A stretch of 64,000 nt of DNA from Chaetorhynchus papuensis (Eukaryota > Chordata > Aves > Passeriformes > Rhipiduridae): assembly GCA_013396525.1 (NCBI GenBank), contig VWYX01001346.1, positions 1 to 64,000 on the forward strand. The letters are read 5' to 3'. The notes under the pieces were generated by a model that did not search any database, was not told where the DNA came from, and worked only from the letters and a program-made list of their open reading frames with translations. A program made the translations under genes and the position numbers. Positions 11,383 through 24,679 of this stretch are shown one piece after another. Every line of letters starts with the position of its first letter. The first letter of the stretch is position 1.

Positions 11383-11840
11383 ACAGAATCCCAGAGTGGT
11401 TTGGGTTGGAAGGTTAGAAGTTCATCTCATTCCACCCCCTGCCATGGGCAGGGACACCTTCCACTATCCCAGGTTGCTCCAAGCCCTATCCAGCCTGGAC
11501 TTGGACACTTCAGGGATGGGGCAGCCACAGCTGCTCTGGGCACCCTGTGCCAGGGCCCCACCACCCTCAAAGGGAAGAATTTCTTCCTAAAATCTAATCT
11601 AAATCTTTCAATTTTTTAGTTTAAAACAATTCCCCTTTGTTCTTCCACTATCTGCTGTGTAAAAAGTGACTCTCCATCTCTTTTATGAGATCCCTTTAGG
11701 TACAGACAGCCCTCAGTGAGGTCTCCCTGGAGCCTTCTCTTGTGCAGCTGAACAGCCCCAGGTGTCCCAGGCTGGCTGCAGAGCAGAGGGGCTCCAGCCC
11801 TGGGAACATCTCTGTGTCCCCCTCTGGACTCACTCCAGGT
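11383..11840 (-). mobile_element. CR1 3' region, antisense
   Basis: Starts with tcacagaatcccagag (reverse complement of the 3' terminus) and runs through ccatgggcagggacacct to the ctgcagagcagaggggctcc block. It faces the plus-strand copy at 11066-11299, with about 80 bases between their 3' ends. Confidence 0.9.
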
Positions 11841-12074
11841 CCACAAGTTTCTCAAACCACGCAGCTCAGCACATTTTGGACATTAGCAGTTAGGTACAAA
11901 TGGCTGTCAGTCCCAGGCAGATTTGAGGCTTCAGTGCAAGAACATAAGCATCTCCCTCAAGGTCTCCGAATGTGTGTGAGGGGTTCAGCATCCTCACAGA
12001 GAACTTTGTGTGCAGAGGCAGCAACAGCTCAGTGCTATCTGTCATCTGTCTGCTAGAAAGAACAAAGGAGATTG

Positions 12075-12168
12075 AGCAACTTGGTCTAGTGGAAGGTGTC
12101 CCTGCCCCTGGAACAAGGTGATCTTCAGGGTCCCTTCAAACCCAAACCATTCTGTGATTGTATGAAAT
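12075..12168 (+). mobile_element. CR1 3' terminal fragment
   Basis: About 90 bases: gtctagtggaaggtgtccct followed by aaaccattctgtgattgtatg. Confidence 0.85.
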
Positions 12169-12624
12169 AACCTAGGACCTAAAAAAACATGAGGAAGCAG
12201 TAGCTGGCTGTGCTATGCTGCAGAGGATACATGTTGACTTCCCAAAGCCTGTGACCAAATCCTGTAAGAGGTAAAAGAAATGCAACATCAATATCAGATA
12301 ACTTCAAAGACACCTAGGCTTTCTGAATGACCCAACACTAGCAGATACCACTGCATGGAGGTGGAGACAAGTGTGGAGTGCAATGCCAGGGAGACAGGTC
12401 TTGGCAGCAGAGCAGATAGTTTGTGTGTTGAAGTCATTATTACCAACATGTAAAAATCATGTGTTAAACTGAAAAAAATGGAAGAGCTTTGAGCAGAGTT
12501 GTGATACATAAGGATCAGCATGTTCGAGACAGGAAACAGTGTATGACTGAAGGAATCCTCACCCTGGTCTGCAGCTTCCTCACAAGGGGAGCTGAAGGGT
12601 CAGGTGCAGATCTTTGCTAGCTGG

Positions 12625-12890
12625 TGACCAGGAACAGGACCCGAGGGAATGGCTGGAGCTGTCTCAGGGAGGGTTTGGGATGGATATCAGGAGAAGGTTC
12701 TTCCCCCAGAGGGTGCTGGGCACTGACCAGGCTCCCCAGGGAATGGTCACAGCCCCGAGGCTGCCAGAGCTGCAGAAACGTTTGGAAAACACTCTCCCAC
12801 AGGGTGGGATTGTTGGGGTGTCTGTGCAGGGCCAGGAGCTGGACTCATGATCCTTGTGGTTCCCATCCAAGTTGGGGTATACCGTTTACT
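12625..12890 (+). mobile_element. CR1 3' region of a different subfamily
   Basis: Uses the 'ggagctggactcatgatcct' ending rather than the common 'ggaatgagatgatctttaa' ending, and lacks the terminal octamers. It is the same type as the fragments at 7335 and 26872. Confidence 0.82.
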
Positions 12891-15800
12891 TCTTTGTATA
12901 AAAATAACCACAAATCCATGGAAAACCACTGTTAAATGTCCCTAGATTTCTTAGCTCATCCTGTTGAAGAACTTTGCTTTAATAGGTGCTTTGTCTCTTG
13001 CATCACTGGCTGCAATGTTGCTTCCCTGCTTTCTCTAAATGCCATCCGAGCACATTATTTTCTCTCCAAACTTACATGGAAGTAACTTTCCCCTTGCACA
13101 AATCTGCAAAAGATTATGAAAGAGGGAATGGCGCTGAGTCTGGGAGCTGTGAAAGGGACAGATTCCCTTTCGCTCTGCATTACTTCATGGCCAAACATGG
13201 AAACAGCCTGTCCATGCCATGGCAGGACTGCCTGCTGTGGGGGAAACAGTAAAACACTGGCAAAAACCACCCCAGTTGTTGGTACCAGCATGGAAAAAAT
13301 CCTGGAGGACTGAGATTGTGTCTCCCTCAGAGGGTTAAATATGGATTTAAACCCCTTTTCCTTGTATCTCGTCAAGCTTGCACACAGCTTCATGCTGTAT
13401 CAGTTCTTCTGGCAGCACGAAGAGGGTTAAAGAGAAAACCACACTCTGCTTTCCCCAGCACATCATGAGGAACATGTCAGTTGATTTTCAAGACAAGTAA
13501 TGTCTGGCGTACCGTCAAAACAGGCACTGCATTAAAAAGTGACTAGAGAAGAGCTTTAGCATCATAAATTTAAATAAAGCCATTGCATGAGGGATAAAAA
13601 TCTCCAAAATAAACAGCAACTTTACTCAGTCATAGCAGCATAAATTAAATACTCACAAAACTTCTCAAACTTTAAAAAAAATGCTTTGACCTAGGGCTGG
13701 GAATAACAGCAAAATACATAAAAAATGCATTGCATATTTCTGTTACTCTTATCTTTTCAATAATGAAATTATTCATTATTTCAGTAATGAAATGAATAAC
13801 CTCTGAAGCCTTGAAACTCAAATCTGTTCACTACCTCTTCTGAAATGCAGAAGTATGTTTCCAATGTTACACAAATCACTGTCACTTCAGACTGGGCTGT
13901 TGGGAGATTTCAAAACAAAGCCAAAAAAAAAAGGAATCAGTTCCACAGTGAAAAAAATATTGACGAAAAATAAAACTTGACATCTCTTGATGTAAGCCTG
14001 CTGTGTCTGTCCTATCCCCTTGGCAAAGCAGACTTAAGAAATAACCACTATTCAAAATCATACTCTAAAAGCGAAGTTCTGCCTTTCTGACCCGTCATCG
14101 CACGAACTGGTTGGTGCTTGTGATACAAAGTACATGGCTTTTATCAGATGGAATGGAGTCAGACACAGTCCTTAGAAGTGGCATCCCCCCTGAGACATTC
14201 AGAGCACATTGAGAAGACTTATATATCTGTTCTTAATTTACACTGTGTAGTTTTGATGAGTAAATGATTTAACTGCCTTAACTTACCTTAATTCCTGGTG
14301 CCTTTGTGCACATAAACCCAGTTGCCCTGAGTAACCAAAAGCATGATGAATTGACAGGCAACTTTGGCACAATCAGACACTCGAATTTTCAATTCCTTTG
14401 CTACAATATCTTGTTTGATTTTGTGCTGAAATTGACAGGAAACTTTCATGCACCGAAACTGGCTTTTCCTTCCCCAATTCTGTTTTTTATTGCTTAGAAA
14501 CATTTCATGTTGCCAGCATTTCTGTTTTTCCTCAGATTATTCTTTTGTCCTTTTTTATTCTTCCAGATACTGCACCATTCATCTGCCTACATCCTTTATT
14601 TTGGATTAGTTGATTAGAAACACATTTATGCTAACCCCAAATAAGCCATCATTAAAGTGAAATAGCCTTGTTTACAAAGAGATTTACACAAGTTTATCTC
14701 TATTGACTTAAATAAACAAGTGTAATTTGTGGGTAGGCCTGGGGGACAATAGCTTTGTTTCTGAATTAATGGTAGACCTTGGTCCAGGAAGGATTTGGGT
14801 ATGTGTTTAAACCTATGCAGTGAATAAGCCAGTGGGACCAGTCATAGAAACAGAATTCAGCATAAATGCAAACCTGGTATGATTAATTTTTCTATCATCT
14901 TTATTTCTTTTTTCTGTTTGCTTTTTCTAGGAAGCTGACATTTATTCATTACACTGAAATCTGGAAAATAATCAAGAAAAAATAGTTTGTGCCTCTGTAG
15001 GAAGGATCAAAATAAACCAATTTATGCTGTGATCAGTTATTGCAATACAGTCTGTTTCTGTTTTACACTGTGTAAGATGCACTATGCTAATTAAGCATAT
15101 GTTTGTATAGATTAGTCTCAATGAGATTTACCCCAGTTTTCTACACCATCTGTGCAAGATTGGTAGCTGAGTTGGAAGTGATCTCTGTATATGTTGTTTG
15201 TACTAGTTGAAGAGGTGTTTAGAACACTTTGAGGTAGAAGTTTTCTTTTTGTTATTGTTGGTCTAGCAGACCTTTACTTAGAGATTTTGGCCGTTCTCCT
15301 TATGTTTTCAAAAACTAGTGATTTATGACAGTATCAGTTTAAAAGTTTTGATTAAAAGTTATAATCTTAAAAGATTTATTCTGACGGACCAAATAAATCA
15401 AGCAAGACTTTAAAGGACCTGACAAATCCTTATTTGCTTAGATTTATTTAGAGATATAAAACATTTATTACTGTTAAGCAGGTGAAGATAACACAAAATA
15501 AAAATGTTGCCGTAGTAAAAAATTAGGCCTAAAAAATATAGTGGGACTTTATCACTACAAAGCTGTCATGTTGTTTATTTTAGCTCTTGGCATTTATCAT
15601 GATGAATAACTGATGCAAAAAAAAAAAAAATGTCTATCCTTCTCACAGAGCTTGCAGCCAACTGATAGGTTTTACTGTGTAATCCCCAGGGAAGCCTGTG
15701 TCAGAGCCTCCATCCCTGGCACTCTGTGTTACCAGGGGCTGGTTTCCTCGGCTGGGGTGACAGGAGAAGGAGCTCTTTGCTGTGGACAGCCCCGGAGCGA

Positions 15801-18800
15801 TGCTGTGACAGCCGCTGTGCTTACGGGGACGATGGGGAGAGCTGGAGTTATCCCTGGCTCTGCTGGTCGGTGTAAGAGCTGGCTGTGTCCTCCCTCAGTG
15901 TAGGATTGAGATGGTGCAAGAAGATTGTGCTGGGCACTTCTTCTCTCTCAGTACAGGAAACTCCACTCTGCAAAAGTAAATTTTGCCCTGTTTTGCACTT
16001 AGGAAGTGCCTTGCTGGCGACACAGACCAGATCTCACCAATATGCGGGCAGTCATTGTCCTCATGCCGTGTTCTGCCTGCAAGGCACCAAGAAGTTAAAA
16101 ATTAAAATTTTGCCAGAGTCTTCAAATTTATGACTAAGGTGGATCATTGCGACCATCTACTGTATGTTACTCACTTCAAAGAGCAAATAATTTCCCACAA
16201 AGGATCCCTTTTTGGGTCCATAACCTTTGCAGCTTTGAGTTGCTGCAGAAAAGGCAGCTCGGATTCAATTACAAACTTGGGTTGAGAAGGATCCCCTGTC
16301 TGCCTGGTATGTTGGTGTGGTGAAAATGGGGCCCTCTCTCTTTTATCTTCATGTCATTAGATCTCATTATACCTTTTTGTTGGTTTTGTTTTGTTACACT
16401 GATGTCTTCACGTAGAAATCTTTATCCCCTGGAAGTATTTGGCAACTGGGAGTGAGACACCTCAACGGTTTTTTTTCTTAAATAAACAGTCTAAACCAGG
16501 TTTCTTTGGTCTTTCCCTGCAAGGAGGATTTCCAAACTTCCACATTTATCCCAAAGCCCCTTTACCTCTTAAATTTTCATGTTAAAGTATGGACATTGAA
16601 ACCATGAACAGCCCTTTAATTCATTTGCAGTGGTATAACAGTTCTCTGCCTTTATTCAGTTGTCTTCTGTTTATGCGTTCAAAGGCCCCCTTTCCACTCT
16701 GGGCTACTATGTAAAACTGGGAATAGATACAGTGACCTGTAAATCCTTTTTAAAGCCACTGCTTTCCCAAGTGCAGTCCCTGCTCTTCAAGCTGAGATGT
16801 GCAGCCCTGATTCCTTCAGACAGCTGTCTTAAAAACACCAATCTGAGTGACTGTATTTACTGCAACTGTGCAGATTGGTCTGTAGAAGTAATTTGTCAAT
16901 ATTTATGAAACATGGCAGTACGAAAGGACTCCCAGCTTCCAGCCACAGGCAAGGACAGCTTTTGATTTTTCAGACCTCCACACTTTACAGGTGAGGAAAG
17001 GTCAGACACAAATGAGAACTTACATGCTTTAGAGTGGTATTGCTGGTGGAAATGGAAATGGAGAGGTATGTCTTCTGGTAGATGTGACCAAACCAAACCT
17101 GAAACTGCAGTCTGGCTGAGTTAGCTCCTTCATGCAAGTTTGACATGGCTGCAGGCAAACAGATTACAGATTATATAGTTTTACACAGCAGAGATAAGGA
17201 AATCACTGCATATAGGCTTCAAAAGTCAGATTCAGGATTAATCAGCCTGTTGATATGTGTCATGGCAGGGAGCAGGGCAAGAACGAGCTACAAAAGATGA
17301 AAACCTTGGAAAACATGGGAGATGACACCATGGACGATGAAAAGGAGCAGCATCTGAAATAGAAGCAGTGGTCTGCAAAGGGCAAGAAACAAATGGAAGA
17401 GGCTAATGTTCAATAATCCTGCTTTATGTGTTCATTCCAAGATACATTGCTTTCCAAGCCTGCACAAAAAGCAATCTGCAGCAATTTGGAGTCTACAGCA
17501 ACAGAAGAAAAACAGTAACAGCATTCAGAAGGAGCATCTTGGTCTCATCCACTGGCTTGAAGATTAAAGCAAAAAAATCCAACCCAACCAACCAAAACAA
17601 AAAAAACAGTTTGCACCTCAAGCACTATTAAAGCATTATATGAGAAATGTTCCAAGGACATTACGTCTTCCTTTGCAGAATGAATGCAAGTGTCTTTCAA
17701 AAACTTAAAAGCTAAATTAAAGATTTAAGTAGAGATTTAAGGCAAGTTTTTTATTTTTGGACTTGAGGATCCACGTTGTCCTCTGTGTGTAGTTTTGACA
17801 TTAACTGTGTTCAGTGTAACCACAGACTTCTCCTTAGATAACAAAGGGGATAGATGTTTGTGGTTTGCAGGGCAGAGGCTAAGAATTTTGGCCCAAGCGC
17901 TCCTGGTGGGTGATTTTATCACAGTGCAATGCTTTGGAGGACCTTGAATTGGGTGCAGTTGTTCCTGTTCAATTTCGTGTATGAAGCTCAGCTGAACTCT
18001 GGCCCACCAGCAAGAAAAAAGCCCCTTAGAAGTTAAAGAAAACAGAAGAATCATCTGGAGAGCCGTTTCCAGGATTCATCTATAGTTTAATGAGATTTGA
18101 AAACCTCTTGATTGAGCTCAGTGTCTCAAGGTTTGTGAGCTCTGTAACCAGCGCAGTGTGGAGCTCAGGGCTGGCTGGCTACCCAGGCCCTGGTGGATTT
18201 TGCAATGCACCAAACTTGGCAGGTGATTACACTGTTTGGGGAGGAAGAGAGTCAGGGAATGTCAGTCTGAACTCTGTCCATTCTTAAGAAACACCGTGGA
18301 GACATGCCTGGAGCGGGTTTGAGTCCAGCAGTCATTCTTCTCAAGGAAAGTGCCCAGCACAAAGCCCTAATGACTCTGCTGATGGGCACTGGCAGCCTCA
18401 GTGCTCTGTGTGAGAACTGCCCTCTCCTGAAAATGCTTAGAGAAGTGACAGCCAGCCACTTGGGCTTCTTTCTGATCATCCATTCCTGCATGCTACCTTC
18501 TCATCCTTCAGCTGGTGCTCCTGCTAGTTCTCCTGTAGTTGATCCGGAGGCAAAAGCACCTGCAGTGTCTCACCTACCACGTGTCAGTGCCAGACAGCTG
18601 ATTGTCAGCCTACCCGTGGAACTGTCTAGACACAGTGATGTGCTGTCAAATGCACAAAGTTAACAGAATGATAGGGGAGAGAATATTTTCCCCACAAATC
18701 CTCTTCCAGTCATGATCTCAGAGGTTATTTGTGTCAGTGGCAACTACAACACTTTCAGATGAAGACACAATTTGATGAATCAACTCTGCCTCTTTAAGAT

Positions 18801-21800
18801 GTTCTAGGGTTTAGGGTTTTATTTTTTCCAAAGTCCATCCCTGTCATCAGCTCAGGCTTACACAAATTCCCCAGGCACATGCAGTGCTGCAGTTACAGGT
18901 AGTTTGCACTTACTTAACAGCTAATGTCAGTAGATAGTGGTCTCCTGCTGCTAGATAAAGCCAGAAGAAAATCCGTGACAATTTACACTCTGCATACATT
19001 TAAAAATTAAGGCTAGTGGCTTGGGAAAAAAAAAAATCTGGTTTTAAACAGGACGTCAGTATCTCTTCTTAGCTTGCTCCCCAGCAAAAGGACGAGGAGC
19101 AGAGAAGAGTGAGAGAGTTATCCCAGCACCATTTATGATCCAGGTTGATAGGATTGTCCCCATGAATGAATCCCGCCATTCCCCTCTCCTGTCTTTTTGC
19201 CCTTTTCTGAGCACAAAGACTTAACTGGCATCTGATATGGCTCAAATCTGTGACATGACCCAACTACAGCCTCAGCTGTTGGTGAGGCTGCCAGGTCACT
19301 CACAGAGAATGCTTTACGTGAAAGATCTCCGTGCTCCGAGCCAGGAGCTGCACTGCACGGCCGCTCTCTGTGTCAAGAACAAAGCCTTGAGGAGGAAGAT
19401 CAGGGGAACAGAGCCAACTTCGTTCCATGAAAGAATATTTGTAACATGGTTTTGCTCTATAATATATACCAAAAAAAGGCATTTGTGGGATTTACAGCCC
19501 AGGCCTGTGCTGGCTTTTGAGGTTTGCCTTGAGGCTATATCCAACACCAAATCTTAGCGGACAGATGGTTGGATGCACTTCACCAAATGTTAGAAGTTAG
19601 ACATCAAAGTCCAAGTTACTCACCCTAAAGTTTCTAGAGGACAGTTCATCTGGCCTGTCTTAGGGCGAGATGCATAATTATAGGAATTCCCTCTATTTTT
19701 CTGCACTGACTAAAAATGCCGCCTCTTAATTTTTAGATACCTCAGGCTGCTTCGGTCTGCAAGCCTGGCTCCAGGGACACACAGCAGAGCATGAAGGGTC
19801 TAAACCTGCAGGGTCTAAACCTGGAACCAGGTCTGAAGCTGGCCACAGCAATCTCACTGTCCCCCTCCTGCAGCAGTGTGAGCAGATCAGCAGAGCACAG
19901 TGTGGGTACCGCAGCCCGAGGCGCAGCCAGCGTGGACCCAGCAACACCTGGAGGGAACCAGACTTCCCGCTTTCCAAACTGGGCAGGCACGTGGAAAACG
20001 CTGCTGCAAATGGTCCCTGGCCTGACCTACATCCCAAACCATGCCCAAAACATGTCTGTAGAGAGCAACTGGCCCAGGGCCCAGCCTTTGCCAGGACTGC
20101 AGCAGTCGGAGGGCATGGGCAGTGGAGCTCTGTGTGCTGGGCTTTCCTGTCTGCATCTGCCTCGTGCTGGGGTCAGACTGAGCTGTCCCCGGGCTTTGGT
20201 GTCCTGTCCTGCTGCAGAGCAGACCTGACATCCTTCTTGGTGCAACTTGGAATTACCCTTCAGTAGGGTAATACATATACTAAGCAGCAGGCTGGGTGCA
20301 GAGTTGGGGTTTTTGGTGTTTCTAAAGTTTTCAAGCTTGGGTTTGTTTGTTTGTTTTGTTAGGTTTGGGATTATTTTGTTTTGATTTTTTTTTTTAATGT
20401 ACTGAGAAAAAACCTTGCTGTCCCAAAAATCCTCAGCACAATCACAAGATGAAGTCTCAGTTCTCCAAAGGCAGGCATGATAAACTCAAGAATTAAAATA
20501 CAAATCTGTTGACTACCAGAGTTTCTATCTGGCATGTAAATCTCTGGTGTAACACCACAGTGCCCAGCATAGCTGGGAAAACTGTATGACAAGGTCGGGA
20601 CAGGGATTGATCTGAGAGCTCTGGAATTCCCTTCCTTGCTGATCTTGCACAACATGACTGCCTGCCAGCTGTTGCCTTTGCCTCCTGTTCTTCATCCTAC
20701 AAGTTTTTAAACAGCTTTTTAGATTATTGTGCATTTGCATTTCAGTGTGTTCAGGAGGAGAAGACTAAGAAACTTCAGTAAAATTTTTTTCACCTTTTGA
20801 TTTTCTTTTTTTTCTTCCGTTTCTATACAGTTTAATATCTAGATGTCAGGTGTTCTCCTATGGGACTTCCTAGAGGTCCTGTGAGGGGATTTCTGATTAT
20901 TTTGCTGCCCTTCCTGTCAGTGGACAGCCATCCATATCTGCCAGCTTTGTCACTGACAGCAGATCCATCCTGCACGAGATGAAGGAGCTGGTGTGTGGCT
21001 GCATCTCGCACAGACCCCCCCCTTCACAGAGAGCCAGTAATTGTTAAATAAATTATATGCTTTATTGTCCGCATGTTAATAACTCTAATCCCACCTCCAA
21101 CTACCACGTTTAGAAATGTGATTAGGGAGGATTATACCTCACCTAATGCCTAATCAGTTGTCTGTTCTTAGCTGGCCTTTTATTTCCACACACGCAACAT
21201 AAGGGATCTAATCAAACATCTTGCACGCACGGAAAATGCCAAGCGAGTTAAAAATCAGTTGAGTGAGAGAAGGTAACAGCCAGAAACCAGACGTGACTGA
21301 AACATCAACCAGTGTGGTTACAGCTCTGGGCAGCACCCAAACTCACACCCTGAGCATTTATTTAGGCTGATGAAAAACTAAAAGGGCTGGAGGTAGATCT
21401 CCAGCCAGACTGGTTTTCTGGTGGGTGGTTTTGGTTTTTTTTTTACCTTGACAAAATGTGGTTGGGTTTTTTTCCCCTCCTCATACGATTCTTGGTTTTA
21501 TTTTACTTGACATAAGAAAATATGGATGCCTTTTCCAGCAGTGAGTGCCACAGTTCAGGAGCTGCCTAACCTCTGTCCCTCAGAGCTGGTCCCTAACACC
21601 ACTCCTTGCTCCCTACCTTGATGTGAGGTTTGGTTTCTAGGACATGGCAGCGAACATGAAGTGACATCCTGCTGTCCCAAAGTGATCCATGGGTCAGTCT
21701 GCAGTGAGCAGAGACACAGGGTAGGGTGCCTTTCCCCTTTGACTCTGCACCCTGAGATCACCACCTACTCCACCTTACCAAGGATTCACATCACACAAAC

Positions 21801-22199
21801 ACCCAGAAATAATCACCTCTTCCCCTAACAAAGACAAGGCAGACAGGCAGAACCTCATGGAGTTCCCCAAGTACTTTAACACCAAGAGAAATGGCTTAAT
21901 GAGAGCCAGTAGGGTCTAGAAACTCCCTTCTAAAAAGATGAAAGACCAAAAAAACCTTCCCTACCATAAGTTGACATAACCCTATTGGCATTATCGGAGC
22001 CACCCCAGTTATCCAGCTGAGGTTTATCTCCTTTTTCTTGGAGCACCACAAAAAGCACCGCTGTCTGCTTTCTCCTTCCTTTGACACATCCCCACACCCA
22101 GCAGCAGCTCTTGGGCAGGCAGAGCCAAAGGGAACCAGCACCAGGGAACAGGGTTTAGAATTCATCTCTGGTAGCTGCAGTCCAAGAAAGGTTTGTCAA
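12891..22199. other. Long CR1-free intergenic stretch
   Basis: 9.3 kb, mostly AT-rich, with no recognisable CR1 and no supported gene. A GC-richer island at 15690-15900 and another at about 19750-20220 have long open frames on both strands but no domain or splice pattern I recognise. 13760-13798 and 21030-21240 look like non-coding elements rich in homeodomain-type TAAT sites. Confidence 0.5.
21030..21240. promoter_or_regulatory. Candidate conserved non-coding element
   Basis: Complex, non-repetitive AT-rich sequence with many homeodomain-like cores (TAATTG, GTTAAT, ATTAGG, TAATCA). No coding frame. Conservation is inferred only from composition. Confidence 0.25.
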
Positions 22200-22695
22200 G
22201 TCTGTGTACTGCAACATCAGAAGGACCTGGAGCTGCTGCAGCCAGTGCAGAGGAGGCCACGGAGATGCTGCCAGGGCTGGAGCCCCTCTGCTCTGCAGCC
22301 AGCCTGGGACACCTGGGGCTGTTCAGCTGCACAAGAGAAGGCTCCAGGGAGAGCTCCGAGCCCCTGGCAGGGCCTAAAGGGGCTCCAGGAGAGCTGCAGA
22401 GGGACTGGGGCCAAGGCCTGGAGGGACAGGACCCAGGGAATGGCTTCCCAGTGCCAGAGGGCAGGGCCAGCTGGGCTATTGGGAAGGAATTGCTGTGGGT
22501 GAGGGTGGGCAGGCCCTGGCCCAGGGTGCCCAGGGCAGCTGTGGCTGCCCCTGGATCCCTGGCAGTGTCCAAGGCCAGGCTGGACAGGGCTTGGAGCAGC
22601 CTGGGACAGTGGACGGTGTCCCTGACATGGCAGGGGGTTTGGAATGAGATGATCTTTAATGTCCCTTCCAACTCAACCCAGTCTATGATTCTACA
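22200..22695 (+). mobile_element. CR1 retrotransposon, young-looking copy
   Basis: About 500 bases, nearly identical to the copies at 27758, 60010 and 63130 over the segment from 'ctcc.gagagctgcagagggac' to 'ccctggatccctggcagtgt'. Ends in tctatgattctacag. Confidence 0.93.
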
Positions 22696-22959
22696 GATTT
22701 GTTAAAATTTAAAAACAGAAAATAAAATCACGTTTTCAAGTATTTTCACATTGTTGGCACATTTTGTTTCAATAAAGTTAGTTCTCTTTTGCCTTTAGTT
22801 TATAATTACAGGACCCTGATGAGGTCTGAAATGCTGGGTGCCTTGTGGAACCTTGGTGCCATTGGTTTGTCTACAGTGTTTGTTATCAGGAAAACCAGGG
22901 ACTATGTTTAGGGGAGAAGAAAGGAACAAATATTTGGCAGAGAACTGCAATTATGTCCT

Positions 22960-23210
22960 GAACATCAACATAAATGCAAATCAAAGTATTGTGGAGAAAT
23001 ACCCAAGGATTTAGCAATTCTGGATTAGAAAGAGGATTTCAGCCATGTATTTCCAGTCTCTAATCTCGAGTGAGCAAGTAATCTAAATCCACCTAATAAC
23101 GATGAATGAAATTATAGTTTAGCTAAGTAATTACTCCCTTTTTTCCTTCACATCATTCAGAATAAATATATTTCATGAGCTTTCATTGGAGCATTACTTT
23201 ACATTGCAGT
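22960..23210. promoter_or_regulatory. Candidate conserved non-coding element
   Basis: Repeat-free, AT-rich sequence with several TAAT/ATTA homeodomain cores (aagtaattactccc, cctaataacgatgaatg). No open frame of interest. Inferred from composition only. Confidence 0.22.
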
Positions 23211-23669
23211 GGTTTTAACTATTGAATTTTAAATATCTGTTCTCTTGGTTGACTGAAATGAAACTTGCTCCTTATTTCTGGTTTTCAGTGTTGAAAAAAC
23301 CCCACTGTACAGCCTGGTGCTAATGCAACCCCAGCTGCTCCTTTACTAGACCTCTGTCTGTGAGTTTGCCAACTTGGCTGCTTCAGAGAATTCCAGGTGG
23401 GGACTGAGTTTTGAAGGGACACAGATGAGTTTTATTGAGGCCATAGCAGCCACCTTTCTGATGAACACCTTGAACCTGATCCTACGCAGTCCAGAGAAGC
23501 TGTTAAAGCCATTCCAGCAAGGGAGCACTTGGGAATTCCATCTGAGGACCAATACAACACAGTGGAAGTGGGAGATGCTTTGCTAGTGGCTGAGCATGAG
23601 GCTGAGATTGCTTCTGCCTGGGCACAAACATAGGCTGAGTTCTGGAGTCACCAGAAGAAAGGAAATCAG

Positions 23670-23832
23670 AGCATCTCTGAAGATGCCCCTTCCCTGGGAG
23701 TGTTCCAGGCCAGGTGGGATGGGGGTTGGAGCAACCACTGGCCGAGTGGAAGGTGTCCCTGCCCACGGCAGGACGTGGAATGAGATGATCTCTGAGGTCC
23801 CTTCCAAGCCAAACCATTCTGTGATTCTGTGA
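23670..23832 (+). mobile_element. CR1 3' terminal fragment
   Basis: cttccctgggagtgttccag followed by the 3' end aaaccattctgtgattctgtg. Confidence 0.9.
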
Positions 23833-24254
23833 AGAGGGGCACCAGGCTCATGTGGGGTTTTGCTGCAGCCCACCAGCACAGGGTGGCACCTTGTTGGCCT
23901 GCAGCTCTGCCTCTCACTCAGTGCAGCCCCACAGCGCTGATGGGCTCAGCCTCTCCCTCTCCCTGTCCCCTACATGATCCTGAAGAGCCTTGGGTGGGGG
24001 TGATCAAGCAGAAGCATTAATGGAGCTTCCCCATGGCTGAGTGGGCAGAGAGAGGCTGTGATCAGAGAGACACAGGCCCAAGCCTTGCTAGGGAGGGCAG
24101 CAGCCTGAGTCTGCACTCACTGCTTTCTGGTTTATTCTGCCATTTGCCTCAGAAGTGATTTCAGTATTAGGGAAGACAAAACAAACCATAGCCCCGAGAA
24201 GTGGTGACTCAAGGGCTGTGCCTGTGGCATGGTGCCTCCTATGGCCAACAGCTC

Positions 24255-24565
24255 ATGGGGAATTGTGGAGTGGCTTGGATTGGAAGGGACCTTAAAATTA
24301 TCTGATTCCAGCCCCCTGACACGAGCAGGGACACCTTCCACGAGACCAGGTTACTCAGAGCCCCGTCCAAACTGGCTGTGAACACTTCCAGGGATGGGGC
24401 AGACACAGCTTCTCTGGGCAGACTGTGCCAGGGCCTCACCACCCTCACAGAGAGCAATTTCTTTCTAATATCTAATCTTACCCTTCCCTCTGTCAGTTGG
24501 CAAACATTCCCTCTTGTCCTGTCACTACATGCTCTTGTAAAAAGTGCCCCTGCACCAAAATCTAA
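24255..24565 (-). mobile_element. CR1 3' region, antisense
   Basis: ttggattggaagggacctta, then ggggcagacacagcttctct and the tctaatcttacccttcc block. The terminal octamers are lost. Confidence 0.9.
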
Positions 24566-24640
24566 TCCTGCAGTAAGCTGTCACACTCATCCTCCCTCCC
24601 CCAAGCCTGACGGCTCTGTGCAAACCACAGCCTGCTCAGA

Positions 24641-24641
<1 letters not shown>

Positions 24642-24676
<35 letters not shown>
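24642..24676 (+). repeat. 35-base poly(A) tract
   Basis: Uninterrupted A from 24642 to 24676, about 75 bases to the right of the antisense CR1. CR1 elements do not end in poly(A), so this is a separate simple repeat. Confidence 0.95.

Positions 24677-24679
<3 letters not shown>

Noticed and set aside
18806..18822. Telomere-like TAGGGTTTAGGGTTT
   Set aside because: Only two units, so chance occurrence is likely.
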